Shown here one piece after another: positions 51,064-60,045 of a stretch of 64,000 nt of DNA. The notes under the pieces were generated by a model, which searched no databases, was not told where the DNA came from, and saw nothing but the letters and a program-made list of their open reading frames with translations. This DNA is from Stutzerimonas stutzeri (lineage in GTDB: Bacteria > Pseudomonadota > Gammaproteobacteria > Enterobacterales > Pasteurellaceae). Within the stretch, counting starts at the first letter, position 1. Each line of letters starts with the position of its first letter. The stretch is from positions 620,001 to 684,000 of the forward strand of contig CABDVE010000001.1 of assembly GCA_901420285.1 (NCBI GenBank), given 5' to 3'. Position numbers and translations under genes: made by a program.

Positions 51064-51831
51064 ATGCAACAAGCGAAACGTTCATCCTTGGGGTTGTTAA
51101 TTTCCGTTCTCGTACACGGTGCGATTATCGGCGCCTTGCTGTGGAATTGGCACAAACCCAGCGATAGTGCAAATAACCATGCCGGTGAACTTTCCACCAG
51201 TATTTCGATGGAAATGTTACAAGGTATGCGCATCGAAGAGCCGGAACCTGCGCCTGAACCGTTGAAAGCCGAACCTGAACAACCAAAAGAAGAAGTAGTG
51301 GCTGATCCGACTAAAAAGCCGGAGCCTGAAAAGAAAAAAGAACCGGAGAAAAAAACGGAAGATAAGCCGAAACCACCTAAAGAAAAGCCGAAGAAAGAGG
51401 TGAAACCCGTTGAGAAATCGATGAATTTACCGAAAAATTTACCGACAGGCGATAAAAACGTGAATTCATTGAATTCGGCTAATTCTAAAGCGACAACAAC
51501 GGGAGCGACAAATACTAATGCAAATATGGCGGGAACAGGTTCTAGTACCGATGAAATCGCTGCTTATAAAGCCGCCTTATATCGTGAAATTGAACGGCGC
51601 AAAGAATATCCGCAACGTGCAAGAATGATGCGCAAACAAGGCGTTGTACATATTGCATTTAATGTGGGCAATGATGGTTCTTTAAGTGGCGAAAGCGTAA
51701 TAAAATCATCGGGTGATGAAAGTCTGGATAACGCCGCATTGAAGGCAGTGAGAAATGTCAAACCGATCGGTCCTAAACCGGCAGGACTCTCCGGTAGCAT
51801 TTCGGTACCTATCCGGTTTAGTTTGCAATAA
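51064..51831 (+). CDS. tonB: Energy transducer TonB
   Basis: A 255-residue protein that spans the periplasm to outer membrane receptors. N-terminal anchor (SSLGLLISVLVHGAIIGALLW) with the conserved His, then a Pro/Glu/Lys-rich rod (about residues 60-125: EPEPAPEPLKAEPEQPKEE and so on), an Asn/Thr linker, and the C-terminal domain with YPQRARMMRKQGVVHIAFNV. Followed by a terminator. Confidence 0.96.
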   Translation: MQQAKRSSLGLLISVLVHGAIIGALLWNWHKPSDSANNHAGELSTSISMEMLQGMRIEEPEPAPEPLKAEPEQPKEEVVADPTKKPEPEKKKEPEKKTEDKPKPPKEKPKKEVKPVEKSMNLPKNLPTGDKNVNSLNSANSKATTTGATNTNANMAGTGSSTDEIAAYKAALYREIERRKEYPQRARMMRKQGVVHIAFNVGNDGSLSGESVIKSSGDESLDNAALKAVRNVKPIGPKPAGLSGSISVPIRFSLQ

Positions 51832-51835
51832 AGAG

Positions 51836-51862
51836 AAAAGCAGAGTTTCGGCTCTGCTTTTT
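51836..51862 (+). terminator. Intrinsic terminator of tonB
   Basis: AAAGCAGAG and CTCTGCTTT arms around TTTCGG, then T-run. Confidence 0.88.
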
Positions 51863-51931
51863 GGTCATAAGAAATCCGCATGGCTAAATAATTAGTCAGC
51901 GGATTTTTTAGTTAATAACGCGATTTAAAAT

Positions 51932-52273
51932 TTAAAAGGCCAAGCGATCGCGATTTTTTTCAAGCGTCGCTTTACCGATGCCTTGCACTTCAAGTAATTG
52001 TTCTGCTGTGGTGAAATTACCATGTTTCTCACGGTATTGTACGATAGCTTCCGCTTTTTTCGCCCCGATACCGGTTAATGCTTTTTGGATTTCACCTGCC
52101 GTTGCGGTATTAATATTGAGTTTATTGCCCATATCGGCGGTTTGTTGGGTTTCAGCGTTTGCGGTTTGTACCATAGCAACGGGTTCCGCCGCTTTTTCTG
52201 CCGCAAAAACACTGCCGTTAAATAATGCGCTGCCAAGTACGTAAGCACTGATAGAGGTTTTGACTAATTTCAT
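51932..52273 (-). CDS. ComEA-like DNA-binding competence protein
   Basis: A 113-residue exported protein. Residues 1-25 are a signal peptide (ending FNGSVFAAEKAAE), then a short linker and two helix-hairpin-helix motifs: KLNINTATAGEIQKALTGIG and EQLLEVQGIGKATLEKNRDRL. This is the periplasmic ComEA form that pulls transforming DNA through the outer membrane. Its presence supports natural competence and so the uptake-signal idea. AAGGA precedes the start; monocistronic. Confidence 0.9.
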   Translation of the reverse strand: MKLVKTSISAYVLGSALFNGSVFAAEKAAEPVAMVQTANAETQQTADMGNKLNINTATAGEIQKALTGIGAKKAEAIVQYREKHGNFTTAEQLLEVQGIGKATLEKNRDRLAF

Positions 52274-52451
52274 AGGGTATCCTTGTTAATGGTTAAAATG
52301 TTGATAGAATCAACGCCCGCTATTTTCCAATTTCCCTAAAAACCAACAATAAATCGACCGAACTTTTGCGATCCGATTCGCAAAAATAATCGGGTTGTCC
52401 GATAAAAATTATGATTTATACGATTGAAAAGTAATATTTTTATTAACCGAT

Positions 52452-53237
52452 ATGTTGAAAACACGCATATTTTCCATCGCATTTTTTCTTTCGCTTTCGG
52501 CATCTGCGGAGCAATTCGTTTCACTTACTCTTTGTAGCGATCGTTTGTTGGCTGAATTAGCGCGGCCCGAACAAATTTCCGCGCAATCGCTTTATTCCAA
52601 AAATCCGTTGATGATGTTGGATAAAGTGAACCGTGACAAACCTGCGCTTGAAGCTACACTTACGTCATTATTGCCCTATCTCGATAAAACATTATTAATT
52701 AATGAGACTTTTTATCCGCGACTCGCGGCTGATTTAAAAAAACTCGGTGCCAAAATTGTGCCGATTAACGATAGCCCGCAAACGCCTGAAGAATTATTTG
52801 CGCTGATATTGCAACTCGGTAAGCTGACGGGTAATGAAAGGCATGCGGAAGCTTTAATTGATAAATTAAAATCGCAACACTCTCGTTTAAATCTGTCGTC
52901 TAGCGTTACCGATACGCTTATACTTTCTGATACAGGCCCCGTCGGCGATTTTCCACAATATTCTATTTTGCTTGATTTGCTCGGTTTAACATCCTTAAAA
53001 ATGCCGCTTACGACACAAAATTTTTCATTGGAAAAGGTGTTGCTTGCAGAACCGAACGTGTTGATTGAAATCTCCGATCGGCAAAGTTATAACGAACAGG
53101 CGGAATTGTTGCGCCATCCATTTTTGCAAAAGCTTTTTCAGAATCGGCCACATTTTCACATCCCGATGAAATACACTTATTGCTTCGATCATGGCGTGTG
53201 GATGGGCGCGGAGATGATTTATCATCAGCAGAAATAA
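52452..53237 (+). CDS. Orphan periplasmic binding protein (TroA/BtuF-like)
   Basis: A 261-residue exported protein. The first 19 residues form a signal peptide (MLKTRIFSIAFFLSLSASA). The fold pattern matches helical-backbone metal/cobalamin/siderophore binding proteins: VSLTLCSDRLLAELARPEQI at the start, a long connecting helix (EELFALILQLGKLTGNERHA), and DTLILSDTGPVGDFPQYSILLDLLGL in the second lobe. No ABC permease or ATPase is adjacent; the next gene is convergent hflX. Proximity to the exbBD-tonB operon hints at iron or heme chelate uptake, but the ligand is unknown. Confidence 0.78.
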   Translation: MLKTRIFSIAFFLSLSASAEQFVSLTLCSDRLLAELARPEQISAQSLYSKNPLMMLDKVNRDKPALEATLTSLLPYLDKTLLINETFYPRLAADLKKLGAKIVPINDSPQTPEELFALILQLGKLTGNERHAEALIDKLKSQHSRLNLSSSVTDTLILSDTGPVGDFPQYSILLDLLGLTSLKMPLTTQNFSLEKVLLAEPNVLIEISDRQSYNEQAELLRHPFLQKLFQNRPHFHIPMKYTYCFDHGVWMGAEMIYHQQK

Positions 53238-53262
53238 TTTATCTCGCCTCTGCGTGATATTT

Positions 53263-54627
53263 TTATTCGTTCGTTTGCGGACAGGGTGAAAAATAAACTG
53301 ATTCCGGAAAGCGTTTGCACAACTTCAACCATTCCACCTTAGCAATTTGCACTTTTAAGATAAATTCTCCTTGCTCGGTGACTTGCTCGTTCAGCACCGC
53401 ATTGAGCCGATACAGTGCATGGCGAAGTTTTCCTTGGTGTGGCAGAAGCGTGAGGGTCAATGAAAGCATCTCGTTTTTTAGCCGCGTTCTAATCGCTTCC
53501 AACAGTAAATTCGTGCCTTCGCCACTATGTGCAGAAAGGTAAACCGCGATCGGTTTATGTTCTTCATCGTATTCAATGTGCGGTTCCACGTTTTCCAATA
53601 AATCAATTTTGTTATATATCAATAAAGTCGGTACGTGGTTCGCGCCGATCTCATTTAGCACCGCATTGACGGCCTGAATATTTTCCCATTTCCGCACGTC
53701 GGTAGCATCAACCACATGCAATAAAAGGCTCGCTTCTACTGTTTCCTGCAAGGTGGATTTGAAGGCGGAAATCAGAGCGTGCGGCAGTTTACGTACAAAG
53801 CCCACGGTATCCGCAACAATCGTTGTGCCGACATCTTGAATTGATAGGCGGCGCAAGGTCGGATCAAGCGTGGCGAACAGTTGGTCGACAGCGTAAACAT
53901 CGGCTTGTGTGATGGCATTAAACAAAGTGGATTTGCCCGCATTGGTATAACCGACCAAAGAAACGGTGGGAATCTCCGCTTTTTGTCGAGTTTGGCGATT
54001 TTGACGGCGTTGTTTTTCCACTTTTGCTAAACGATTTTGCAACTGAGCAATGCGCACTTTAATTAAACGACGATCCGTTTCCAATTGGGTTTCACCGGGG
54101 CCGCGTAAACCTACCGCACCTTTTTGTTGATCCAAACCCGTTTTACGGCGCACGAGGCGCGCAGCTAAATGGTTGAGTTGTGCCAGTTCCACTTGTAATT
54201 TCCCTTCGTGCGAACGAGCGCGTTGGGCGAAAATATCTAAAATTACCCCGGTGCGATCCACCACGCGACAATCGCATAAGCTTTCTAAATTACGCGTTTG
54301 TGCAGGCGTAAGTAGGTGGTTTACCAGCACCGCATTGGCATTGTGCGTTTTCACTGCTGCGGCGATTTCTTGTGCTTTGCCTTCGCCTACGAAATATTTG
54401 GCGTGCGGCGCACGACGGCCGACGGTAATGATTTCTAACACAGCCGCTCCGGCAGAATCGGCAAGCAGAAGAAATTCTTGTAGTTCTTCGATATTTTGGT
54501 TTTGCGAAAAGTAAACCTGTACGACAATAACATTGTCGCATCGTGAATCGGTTTTGGAAGATAAAGAAAGTGCGGTTGAAATTTCCGTTAAATTTTCAAC
54601 CGCACTTTTAATATATTGATTATTCAT
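53263..54627 (-). CDS. hflX: Ribosome-associated GTPase HflX
   Basis: A 454-residue GTPase that splits stalled ribosomes under stress. The HflX domain includes [16 protein letters not shown] and [16 protein letters not shown]; the G domain has GYTNAGKST (G1), [11 protein letters not shown] (G3) and NKIDLL (G4). The first 30 residues are longer than usual and are encoded partly by an inverted pair of classical uptake signals (54568-54576 and 54599-54607). No other in-frame ATG or GTG start is available before the conserved region. Three repeat motifs (53394, 53658, 54327) encode Asn-Ala-Val-Leu. It follows hfq by nine bases. Confidence 0.93.
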   Translation of the reverse strand: MNNQYIKSAVENLTEISTALSLSSKTDSRCDNVIVVQVYFSQNQNIEELQEFLLLADSAGAAVLEIITVGRRAPHAKYFVGEGKAQEIAAAVKTHNANAVLVNHLLTPAQTRNLESLCDCRVVDRTGVILDIFAQRARSHEGKLQVELAQLNHLAARLVRRKTGLDQQKGAVGLRGPGETQLETDRRLIKVRIAQLQNRLAKVEKQRRQNRQTRQKAEIPTVSLVGYTNAGKSTLFNAITQADVYAVDQLFATLDPTLRRLSIQDVGTTIVADTVGFVRKLPHALISAFKSTLQETVEASLLLHVVDATDVRKWENIQAVNAVLNEIGANHVPTLLIYNKIDLLENVEPHIEYDEEHKPIAVYLSAHSGEGTNLLLEAIRTRLKNEMLSLTLTLLPHQGKLRHALYRLNAVLNEQVTEQGEFILKVQIAKVEWLKLCKRFPESVYFSPCPQTNE

Positions 54628-54636
54628 TCGAGAAGG

Positions 54637-54915
54637 TTATTCGGCTTGCGTTTCTCTTTCTTCCGCCACTTCCGCCGGCGTTGCAGCGTGATGGTTACTG
54701 TTGTGGTGAGATACGGAACGCGCCGGTACTACGGTGGATATTGCGTGTTTGTAGACCATTTGATTTACAGTGTTTTTCAATAAAATCACAAATTGATCAA
54801 ACGATTCGATTTGACCTTGTAATTTAATTCCGTTCACAAGATAAATCGATACAGGAATACGCTCGCGACGTAGCGCATTTAAATAAGGATCTTGTAAAGA
54901 TTGTCCTTTTGCCAT
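54637..54915 (-). CDS. hfq: RNA chaperone Hfq
   Basis: A 92-residue Sm-like hexameric protein that pairs small RNAs with mRNAs. [40 protein letters not shown], and the Sm2 motif [13 protein letters not shown] are all present, with a short tail. AAGGA precedes the start. hfq-hflX order as in enterics, but miaA is not upstream here. Confidence 0.97.
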   Translation of the reverse strand: MAKGQSLQDPYLNALRRERIPVSIYLVNGIKLQGQIESFDQFVILLKNTVNQMVYKHAISTVVPARSVSHHNSNHHAATPAEVAEERETQAE

Positions 54916-55002
54916 TTTGCTATCCTTTTGTCGTTATTATGAAAAGTTTGATAGAAACTTGTTGTCTCCGCGCTCAAATATAGCAACAAACGCCGAATTT
55001 GT

Positions 55003-55971
55003 CTATTTGCTTTCCCGTAACTTTTTCAACACCAATTTCATTTTGTCATCAAGTGGCGCGTTAAAACGCAAAGTTTCACCCGTTTTAGGATGCTCGAAAC
55101 GAATAGAAAAAGCGTGTAAAAATAAGCGATTTAAACCGAGTTTCTGCATTTGTTCATCAAATTCCTTATCGCCATATTTGTCATCTAACGCAATCGGATG
55201 TCCTGCATATTGAGTATGCACGCGGATTTGATGGGTGCGACCGGTTACCGGTGAGGCTTTTACCAAAGTAGCGTTCGGATAACGTTCTTCAATTGAGAAA
55301 CGGGTCTCCGAAGGCTTGCCTTGTTCGCTTACTCGCACGATTCGCTCGCCGCTGGAAAGCTCGTTTTTTAATAACGGCGCTTGAATCGCTTTTATATGCG
55401 ATTGCCACTGCCCACGCACTAAGGCGAGATAATCTTTTTGTACGGTTTTTATGCGTAGTTGCTCATGTAAATTGCGCAATGCGGAACGTTTTTTGGCAAT
55501 GAGTAAAATGCCTGAAGTATCGCGATCTAAACGATGCACAAGTTCCAAAAAATGCGCTTCAGGGCGCAGTGCGCGCAAGGCTTCAATTACGCCGAAGTTT
55601 AATCCGCTGCCACCATGCACTGCGATGCTGGACGGCTTATTTAGCACGATTAAACAATCGTCTTCAAACAGGATTTGGTTTTCCAGTGCAGCCACTTTAT
55701 TTAAGTTCTTGGAAACCTGCGTATCGTTTTGCTGCGCTACGCGTACCGGCGGTACACGCACCACATCTCCCGTTTGTAATTTATATTCCGGCTTAATTCG
55801 TCCTTTGTTTACGCGTACTTCGCCTTTACGCACAATGCGATAAATCAAGCTTTTCGGTACGCCTTTAAGTTTCGCCAACAAATAATTATCAATGCGTTGT
55901 CCGCTTTCGTCCTCACGAATGACCAGTGTTTTCACCACCGCATTGATAATTTTCTCTTTTTGTTCCGTCAT
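55003..55971 (-). CDS. rluC: 23S rRNA pseudouridine synthase RluC
   Basis: A 322-residue enzyme for pseudouridines 955, 2504 and 2580 in 23S rRNA. S4 domain at residues 19-80 (GQRIDNYLLAKLKGVPKSLIYR), catalytic HRLDRDTSGILLIAK, then RTHQIRVHTQYAGHPIALDD. Divergent from rne, the usual gammaproteobacterial arrangement. Confidence 0.95.
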   Translation of the reverse strand: MTEQKEKIINAVVKTLVIREDESGQRIDNYLLAKLKGVPKSLIYRIVRKGEVRVNKGRIKPEYKLQTGDVVRVPPVRVAQQNDTQVSKNLNKVAALENQILFEDDCLIVLNKPSSIAVHGGSGLNFGVIEALRALRPEAHFLELVHRLDRDTSGILLIAKKRSALRNLHEQLRIKTVQKDYLALVRGQWQSHIKAIQAPLLKNELSSGERIVRVSEQGKPSETRFSIEERYPNATLVKASPVTGRTHQIRVHTQYAGHPIALDDKYGDKEFDEQMQKLGLNRLFLHAFSIRFEHPKTGETLRFNAPLDDKMKLVLKKLRESK

Positions 55972-56372
55972 GTTTTTCCCTTTTGAAAATGGGTACGAAT
56001 CATATCATAAAAGCGTTTGGAGGATAATAATCGCCTTGCCAATTTACGGCTTTCCGTGGATAATAGAGCGTCTTTTTGCGCCTTAAATTCGGCGCTGAAA
56101 ATTGACAAGATTTGTTGTTCAAAACTCAATGCAGCGTTCGGCATAAGACATTGATAATCAACAATTTTTCTTGAATCAAACCAGCCGCTTGCAACGCGTG
56201 TGGAATATCGCGTTGTTTTATAAAACGATTATTTATTGTTTACTAACGTTATCAATGCACCCAGCAACATACAATCGTGAGATTGACTGACGCGTGAAAC
56301 ACGAGGTCGATAACGAAGCAAAGTGCGGTTTGTTTTCGAGGTATTTTTAAAATCTAAAAAAGAGAATTGACA
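55972..56372 (+). promoter_or_regulatory. Long rluC-rne intergenic region and rne leader
   Basis: Four hundred bases without a supported gene between divergent rluC and rne. In E. coli rne has a roughly 360-base 5' leader through which RNase E controls its own mRNA; the length here suggests the same. A classical uptake signal lies at 56321-56329. I could not align the E. coli leader hairpins by eye. Confidence 0.5.
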
Positions 56373-59156
56373 ATGAAAAGAATGTTAATTAATGCGACTC
56401 AAAAAGAAGAGTTGCGTGTGGCGCTTGTGGATGGACAACGCCTTTTTGACCTGGATATCGAAAGTCCGGGACACGAACAAAAAAAAGCCAATATCTACAA
56501 AGGGAAAATTACCCGCGTTGAACCAAGCCTTGAAGCGGCTTTTGTTGATTATGGCGCAGAACGTCACGGTTTTTTACCGTTAAAAGAAATTGCACGTGAA
56601 TATTTCCCGGCAGACTATGTATTCCAAGGTCGTCCGAATATTCGCGATATTTTGAGCGAGGGCCAAGAGGTTATCGTTCAAGTGAATAAAGAAGAGCGCG
56701 GTAATAAAGGCGCTGCATTGACAACCTTTGTTTCCCTTGCGGGGAGTTATTTGGTGATTATGCCAAATAATCCGCGTGCCGGTGGTATTTCCCGTCGTAT
56801 TGAAGGCGATGAGCGCACTGAATTAAAAGAAGCCTTAAGTTCTTTAGATGTGCCGGAAGGTGTGGGTTTAATCGTGCGTACTGCCGGTGTGGGTAAATCA
56901 CCGGAAGAATTGCAATGGGATTTAAAAGTGCTATTGCATCATTGGGATGCGATTAAACAAGCCTCTCAAAGCCGTCCAGCGCCGTTTTTAATTCATCAAG
57001 AAAGTGATGTGATCGTGCGCGCAATCCGCGATTATTTGCGTCGCGACATCGGCGAAATCTTAATTGACAGCCCGAAAGTGTTTGAAAAAGCCAAAGAGCA
57101 TATCAAACTAGTGCGTCCTGATTTCATTAATCGCGTGAAACTTTACCAAGGCGAAGTACCGCTTTTCAGTCATTATCAAATTGAATCGCAAATCGAATCC
57201 GCCTTCCAACGCGAAGTGCGTTTGCCGTCCGGCGGTTCCATTGTGATTGATGTGACCGAAGCCTTAACCGCCATTGATATCAACTCTGCGCGTTCGACTC
57301 GTGGCGGCGATATTGAAGAAACTGCCTTAAATACCAACCTTGAAGCGGCCGATGAAATCGCGCGTCAATTACGTTTGCGCGACTTAGGCGGTTTGGTGGT
57401 GATCGACTTTATTGATATGACGCCAGTTCGTCATCAACGTGAAGTAGAGAACCGCATTCGCGATGCGGTGCGCCAAGATCGTGCACGTATTCAAATCAGC
57501 CGAATCTCCCGTTTCGGTTTGTTGGAAATGTCGCGTCAACGTTTGAGTCCGTCTCTTGGAGAATCGTCACATCATATTTGTCCGCGTTGTCAAGGCACCG
57601 GTAAAGTGCGTGATAATGAATCCCTGTCTTTATCCATTTTGCGTTTAATCGAAGAAGAGGCCCTAAAAGAAAACACCAAACAAGTGCATACTATCGTGCC
57701 AGTGCAAATTGCTTCTTACTTATTGAATGAAAAACGTAAAGCTATCAGCAGCATTGAAAAACGTCATAATGTGGATGTCATCGTTGCGCCAAATGAGGCA
57801 ATGGAAACACCGCATTTCAGCGTATTCCGTTTACGTGACGGCGAAGAAGTGAACGAATTAAGCTATAACTTGGCGAAAGTTCATTGCTCAGAAGAGGATT
57901 CGACCGAGGAGTCTTTAATTTCTCGTAATGTAGAAAGTCCGCTCGTCGTTGAACAACCGGCGGTAGAAAACGCGGCGGTTTCTCTTTCGATTTCTGAAGC
58001 CGCACCGACACCGATAGAACGCAAAATGAGCGAACCTTCTTTGTTGACAAAGATCATCGCGAGAATCAAAAGATTGTTCGTATCTGAATTGGTAGAAGAA
58101 AAGCCGCAAAATAACCGCAATAACCATAACAACCGTAATCAACGCCGTTCACCAGAACGCCGTAATGTATCGCGTCGTTCAAGAATAGAAAGTTCGGAAA
58201 CGGAGAAATTCGAGGAAGAAAACCTTCGTCCGGTTCGCGAACACAACGTTCGTCGTTCACGTCGCAATATTGCAGACGAAAATGCGCTCGAAAGAAATAC
58301 GACGGAAAGTTCGCTTAATTTTGTCGGGACATTGGAAACTCAAACGGAAGGAAAATCTGAACAGGCTCTGCAACAACGTCGTCAGCGTCGCGATTTACGT
58401 AAACGTGTACGTATTGAAGATAACCCGCCAGAAGTATCAAAGGTTGAAACTACAGTTGAGCCTACAATAGTTGAACCAATTCAGTCTGAAGCAACAGAAC
58501 AGCCACGTCAGGAACGTCAACGTCGTACGCCGCGCCATTTGCGCGTTTCAAATAATCAGCGTCGTCGCCGAGTTGAGCCTAAATCACCAATGCCGTTGTT
58601 TGCTGCAGTGGCTTCACCGGAATTGGCGAGTGGTAAAGCCTGGATCGATTATTCGACGGCAAATACCTTGAAAGAAAATAATTTTCTATCGGTAGACGAA
58701 TTGCTTGAGCAAGAGAAAATTAAAAAAGGATTTATCACACCGATAACAGACATTGTTGTTGAAGAAAAAACGGTAGATATAAAACCGGCTTTTGATTTCA
58801 TTACTCAACCAGCAAACGAATCCGTACAGAAAAAGGTGCAAAAATCCTTAGAACGCCTTCATAGTGAGGCATGTGGAGAAATTGAATCGACTGAAACCAT
58901 TCAATCAGAGTCGGCTGAAAATAATGTGGGATTTGTCCGTCGTTATGAGTTTAATGGTCGCTTAGGTACGATTTCTTCGGTTATTCATACCAAAGCAGAA
59001 ATGACGCTTGCCAAAGCGAGTGAAGAAGTCTCACGACCATTTCCGATAACGGAATGGCAAGAATCACGTTATTATTTTTATGGTAAAGGCGCGGCGGGGC
59101 ACCACAGTGCGATTAGCCACGTATATTCCGAACCTACTCGTGCGAGAGCGGAATAG
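56373..59156 (+). CDS. rne: Ribonuclease E
   Basis: A 927-residue endonuclease and scaffold of the degradosome. The catalytic half (residues 1-510) is highly conserved: [20 protein letters not shown], the S1 domain [18 protein letters not shown], the DNase I-like DFIDM motif, and the zinc-link [10 protein letters not shown]. The C-terminal half is rich in Arg, Asn and Glu ([16 protein letters not shown] and [13 protein letters not shown]), an RNA-binding scaffold, and ends [18 protein letters not shown], like the PNPase-binding tail of E. coli. TTG (56367) and ATG (56382) are alternatives; family length and AGAGA favour 56373. Confidence 0.96.
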   Translation: MKRMLINATQKEELRVALVDGQRLFDLDIESPGHEQKKANIYKGKITRVEPSLEAAFVDYGAERHGFLPLKEIAREYFPADYVFQGRPNIRDILSEGQEVIVQVNKEERGNKGAALTTFVSLAGSYLVIMPNNPRAGGISRRIEGDERTELKEALSSLDVPEGVGLIVRTAGVGKSPEELQWDLKVLLHHWDAIKQASQSRPAPFLIHQESDVIVRAIRDYLRRDIGEILIDSPKVFEKAKEHIKLVRPDFINRVKLYQGEVPLFSHYQIESQIESAFQREVRLPSGGSIVIDVTEALTAIDINSARSTRGGDIEETALNTNLEAADEIARQLRLRDLGGLVVIDFIDMTPVRHQREVENRIRDAVRQDRARIQISRISRFGLLEMSRQRLSPSLGESSHHICPRCQGTGKVRDNESLSLSILRLIEEEALKENTKQVHTIVPVQIASYLLNEKRKAISSIEKRHNVDVIVAPNEAMETPHFSVFRLRDGEEVNELSYNLAKVHCSEEDSTEESLISRNVESPLVVEQPAVENAAVSLSISEAAPTPIERKMSEPSLLTKIIARIKRLFVSELVEEKPQNNRNNHNNRNQRRSPERRNVSRRSRIESSETEKFEEENLRPVREHNVRRSRRNIADENALERNTTESSLNFVGTLETQTEGKSEQALQQRRQRRDLRKRVRIEDNPPEVSKVETTVEPTIVEPIQSEATEQPRQERQRRTPRHLRVSNNQRRRRVEPKSPMPLFAAVASPELASGKAWIDYSTANTLKENNFLSVDELLEQEKIKKGFITPITDIVVEEKTVDIKPAFDFITQPANESVQKKVQKSLERLHSEACGEIESTETIQSESAENNVGFVRRYEFNGRLGTISSVIHTKAEMTLAKASEEVSRPFPITEWQESRYYFYGKGAAGHHSAISHVYSEPTRARAE

Positions 59157-59164
59157 TTGAAAGA

Positions 59165-59191
59165 TCGGTGCGGTAACGTGCCGATTTTTTA
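59165..59191 (+). terminator. Intrinsic terminator of rne
   Basis: ATCGGTGC and GTGCCGAT imperfect arms around GGTAAC, then six T. Confidence 0.75.
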
Positions 59192-59237
59192 TTTTGAATT
59201 AAAAATAATCACTCAAGAAAAATATGCTGTTTTGTTC

Positions 59238-59266
59238 TTGACGAGATTTGTTAAAAAACGTATTAT
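59238..59266 (+). promoter_or_regulatory. Promoter of tRNA-Ser
   Basis: TTGACG (59238-59243) and TATTAT (59261-59266), 17-base spacer, 18 bases before the tRNA. Confidence 0.72.
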
Positions 59267-59284
59267 TCGCCTCGTTTAAATCAC

Positions 59285-59374
59285 GGAGGAATGGTCGAGT
59301 GGTTGAAGGCACCGGTCTTGAAAACCGGCGAGGGTTTACGCCCTCCTAGGGTTCGAATCCCTATTCCTCCGCCA
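59285..59374 (+). tRNA. tRNA-Ser (TGA)
   Basis: A 90-base tRNA with the long variable arm of serine tRNAs (GAGGGTTTACGCCCTC). Acceptor stem GGAGGAA / TTCCTCC, discriminator G, encoded CCA, anticodon TGA in CCGGTCTTGAAAACCGG. Confidence 0.96.
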
Positions 59375-59382
59375 TCAAATTT

Positions 59383-59414
59383 AAAATCCCCTTATTGAAA
59401 AATAAGGGGATTTT
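59383..59414. terminator. Bidirectional terminator between tRNA-Ser and priC
   Basis: AAAATCCCCTTATT and AATAAGGGGATTTT perfect 14-base arms with a GAAA loop, T-run beyond. Confidence 0.93.
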
Positions 59415-59427
59415 GTTTTTTTGGATT

Positions 59428-60012
59428 TTATTTTCTCGGCTGATTTTTATTTTCTTGTTTCTTTTTAAACGCCAAATATTCCTCTAATAAATCGATCGCT
59501 TCTTGGCATTTTTGTCGACGTTTTTTGTAACGTTCAGCAAGCTGCGAGTGATATGCTTTTTCTGTTTCGCTTACGGCTAAGCGTTGGTTATCGCGTTGTT
59601 GTTGATATAAATGATTTAGTTGTTGCAATGCCTCGTAATATTTTTCTAACCGTTCTCGCGGCGGAAGTTTGTGAATATCGTGCGAAGTTCTTTTCTGGTG
59701 CGGCTTCAATGCGGTGCTGTTGAGCAAGGGCGATGTGCGCTTACGATTTAATGCTTCCGATAATGCCGTGCATTGTTTAAGCAAACGCTCTGCGATAAAG
59801 CTGTAGTGGTTTAGTTCGCCGGAATCAAGCGATTGTATTTTCTTTAGTGTTTGATTAATTTCGGCAAAATAAAATGCCGTTGTTTGTCCGTTTTCACTGA
59901 ATAAGGCACGGTCAAATTTTGCGAAAATCTTTTCTTCTTGCTGCGCCTGATGGGTTTGATAAAGTTGTTGAACCTTTTTTTCTAACGTTTGAACGAGCTG
60001 TTGAACGATCAT
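59428..60012 (-). CDS. priC: Primosomal replication protein N'' (PriC)
   Basis: A 194-residue helical protein that helps reload DnaB at stalled forks. The pattern is that of PriC: N-terminal IVQQLVQTLEKKVQQLY, AKFDRALFSENGQTTAFY, and a C-terminal ERLEKYYEALQQLNHLYQ, then HSQLAERYKKRRQKCQEAIDLLEEYLAF. Rich in Gln, Lys and Glu. An exact repeat motif (59707-59717) encodes Asn-Ser-Thr-Ala-Leu in the linker. Confidence 0.88.
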   Translation of the reverse strand: MIVQQLVQTLEKKVQQLYQTHQAQQEEKIFAKFDRALFSENGQTTAFYFAEINQTLKKIQSLDSGELNHYSFIAERLLKQCTALSEALNRKRTSPLLNSTALKPHQKRTSHDIHKLPPRERLEKYYEALQQLNHLYQQQRDNQRLAVSETEKAYHSQLAERYKKRRQKCQEAIDLLEEYLAFKKKQENKNQPRK

Positions 60013-60018
60013 AAAGAA

Positions 60019-60037
60019 ATCCCCCGAGACGGGGGAT
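60019..60037 (-). terminator. Terminator after the YuiF-like gene
   Basis: ATCCCCCG and CGGGGGAT arms with a three-base loop and TTCTTT after it on the minus strand, located between the transporter gene and priC. Confidence 0.72.
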
Positions 60038-60045
60038 TATAGTCG

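Noticed and set aside
51932..52273. ComEA-like gene as part of a larger competence operon
   Set aside because: It stands alone with non-competence neighbours; this is usual in gammaproteobacteria and gives no new operon.
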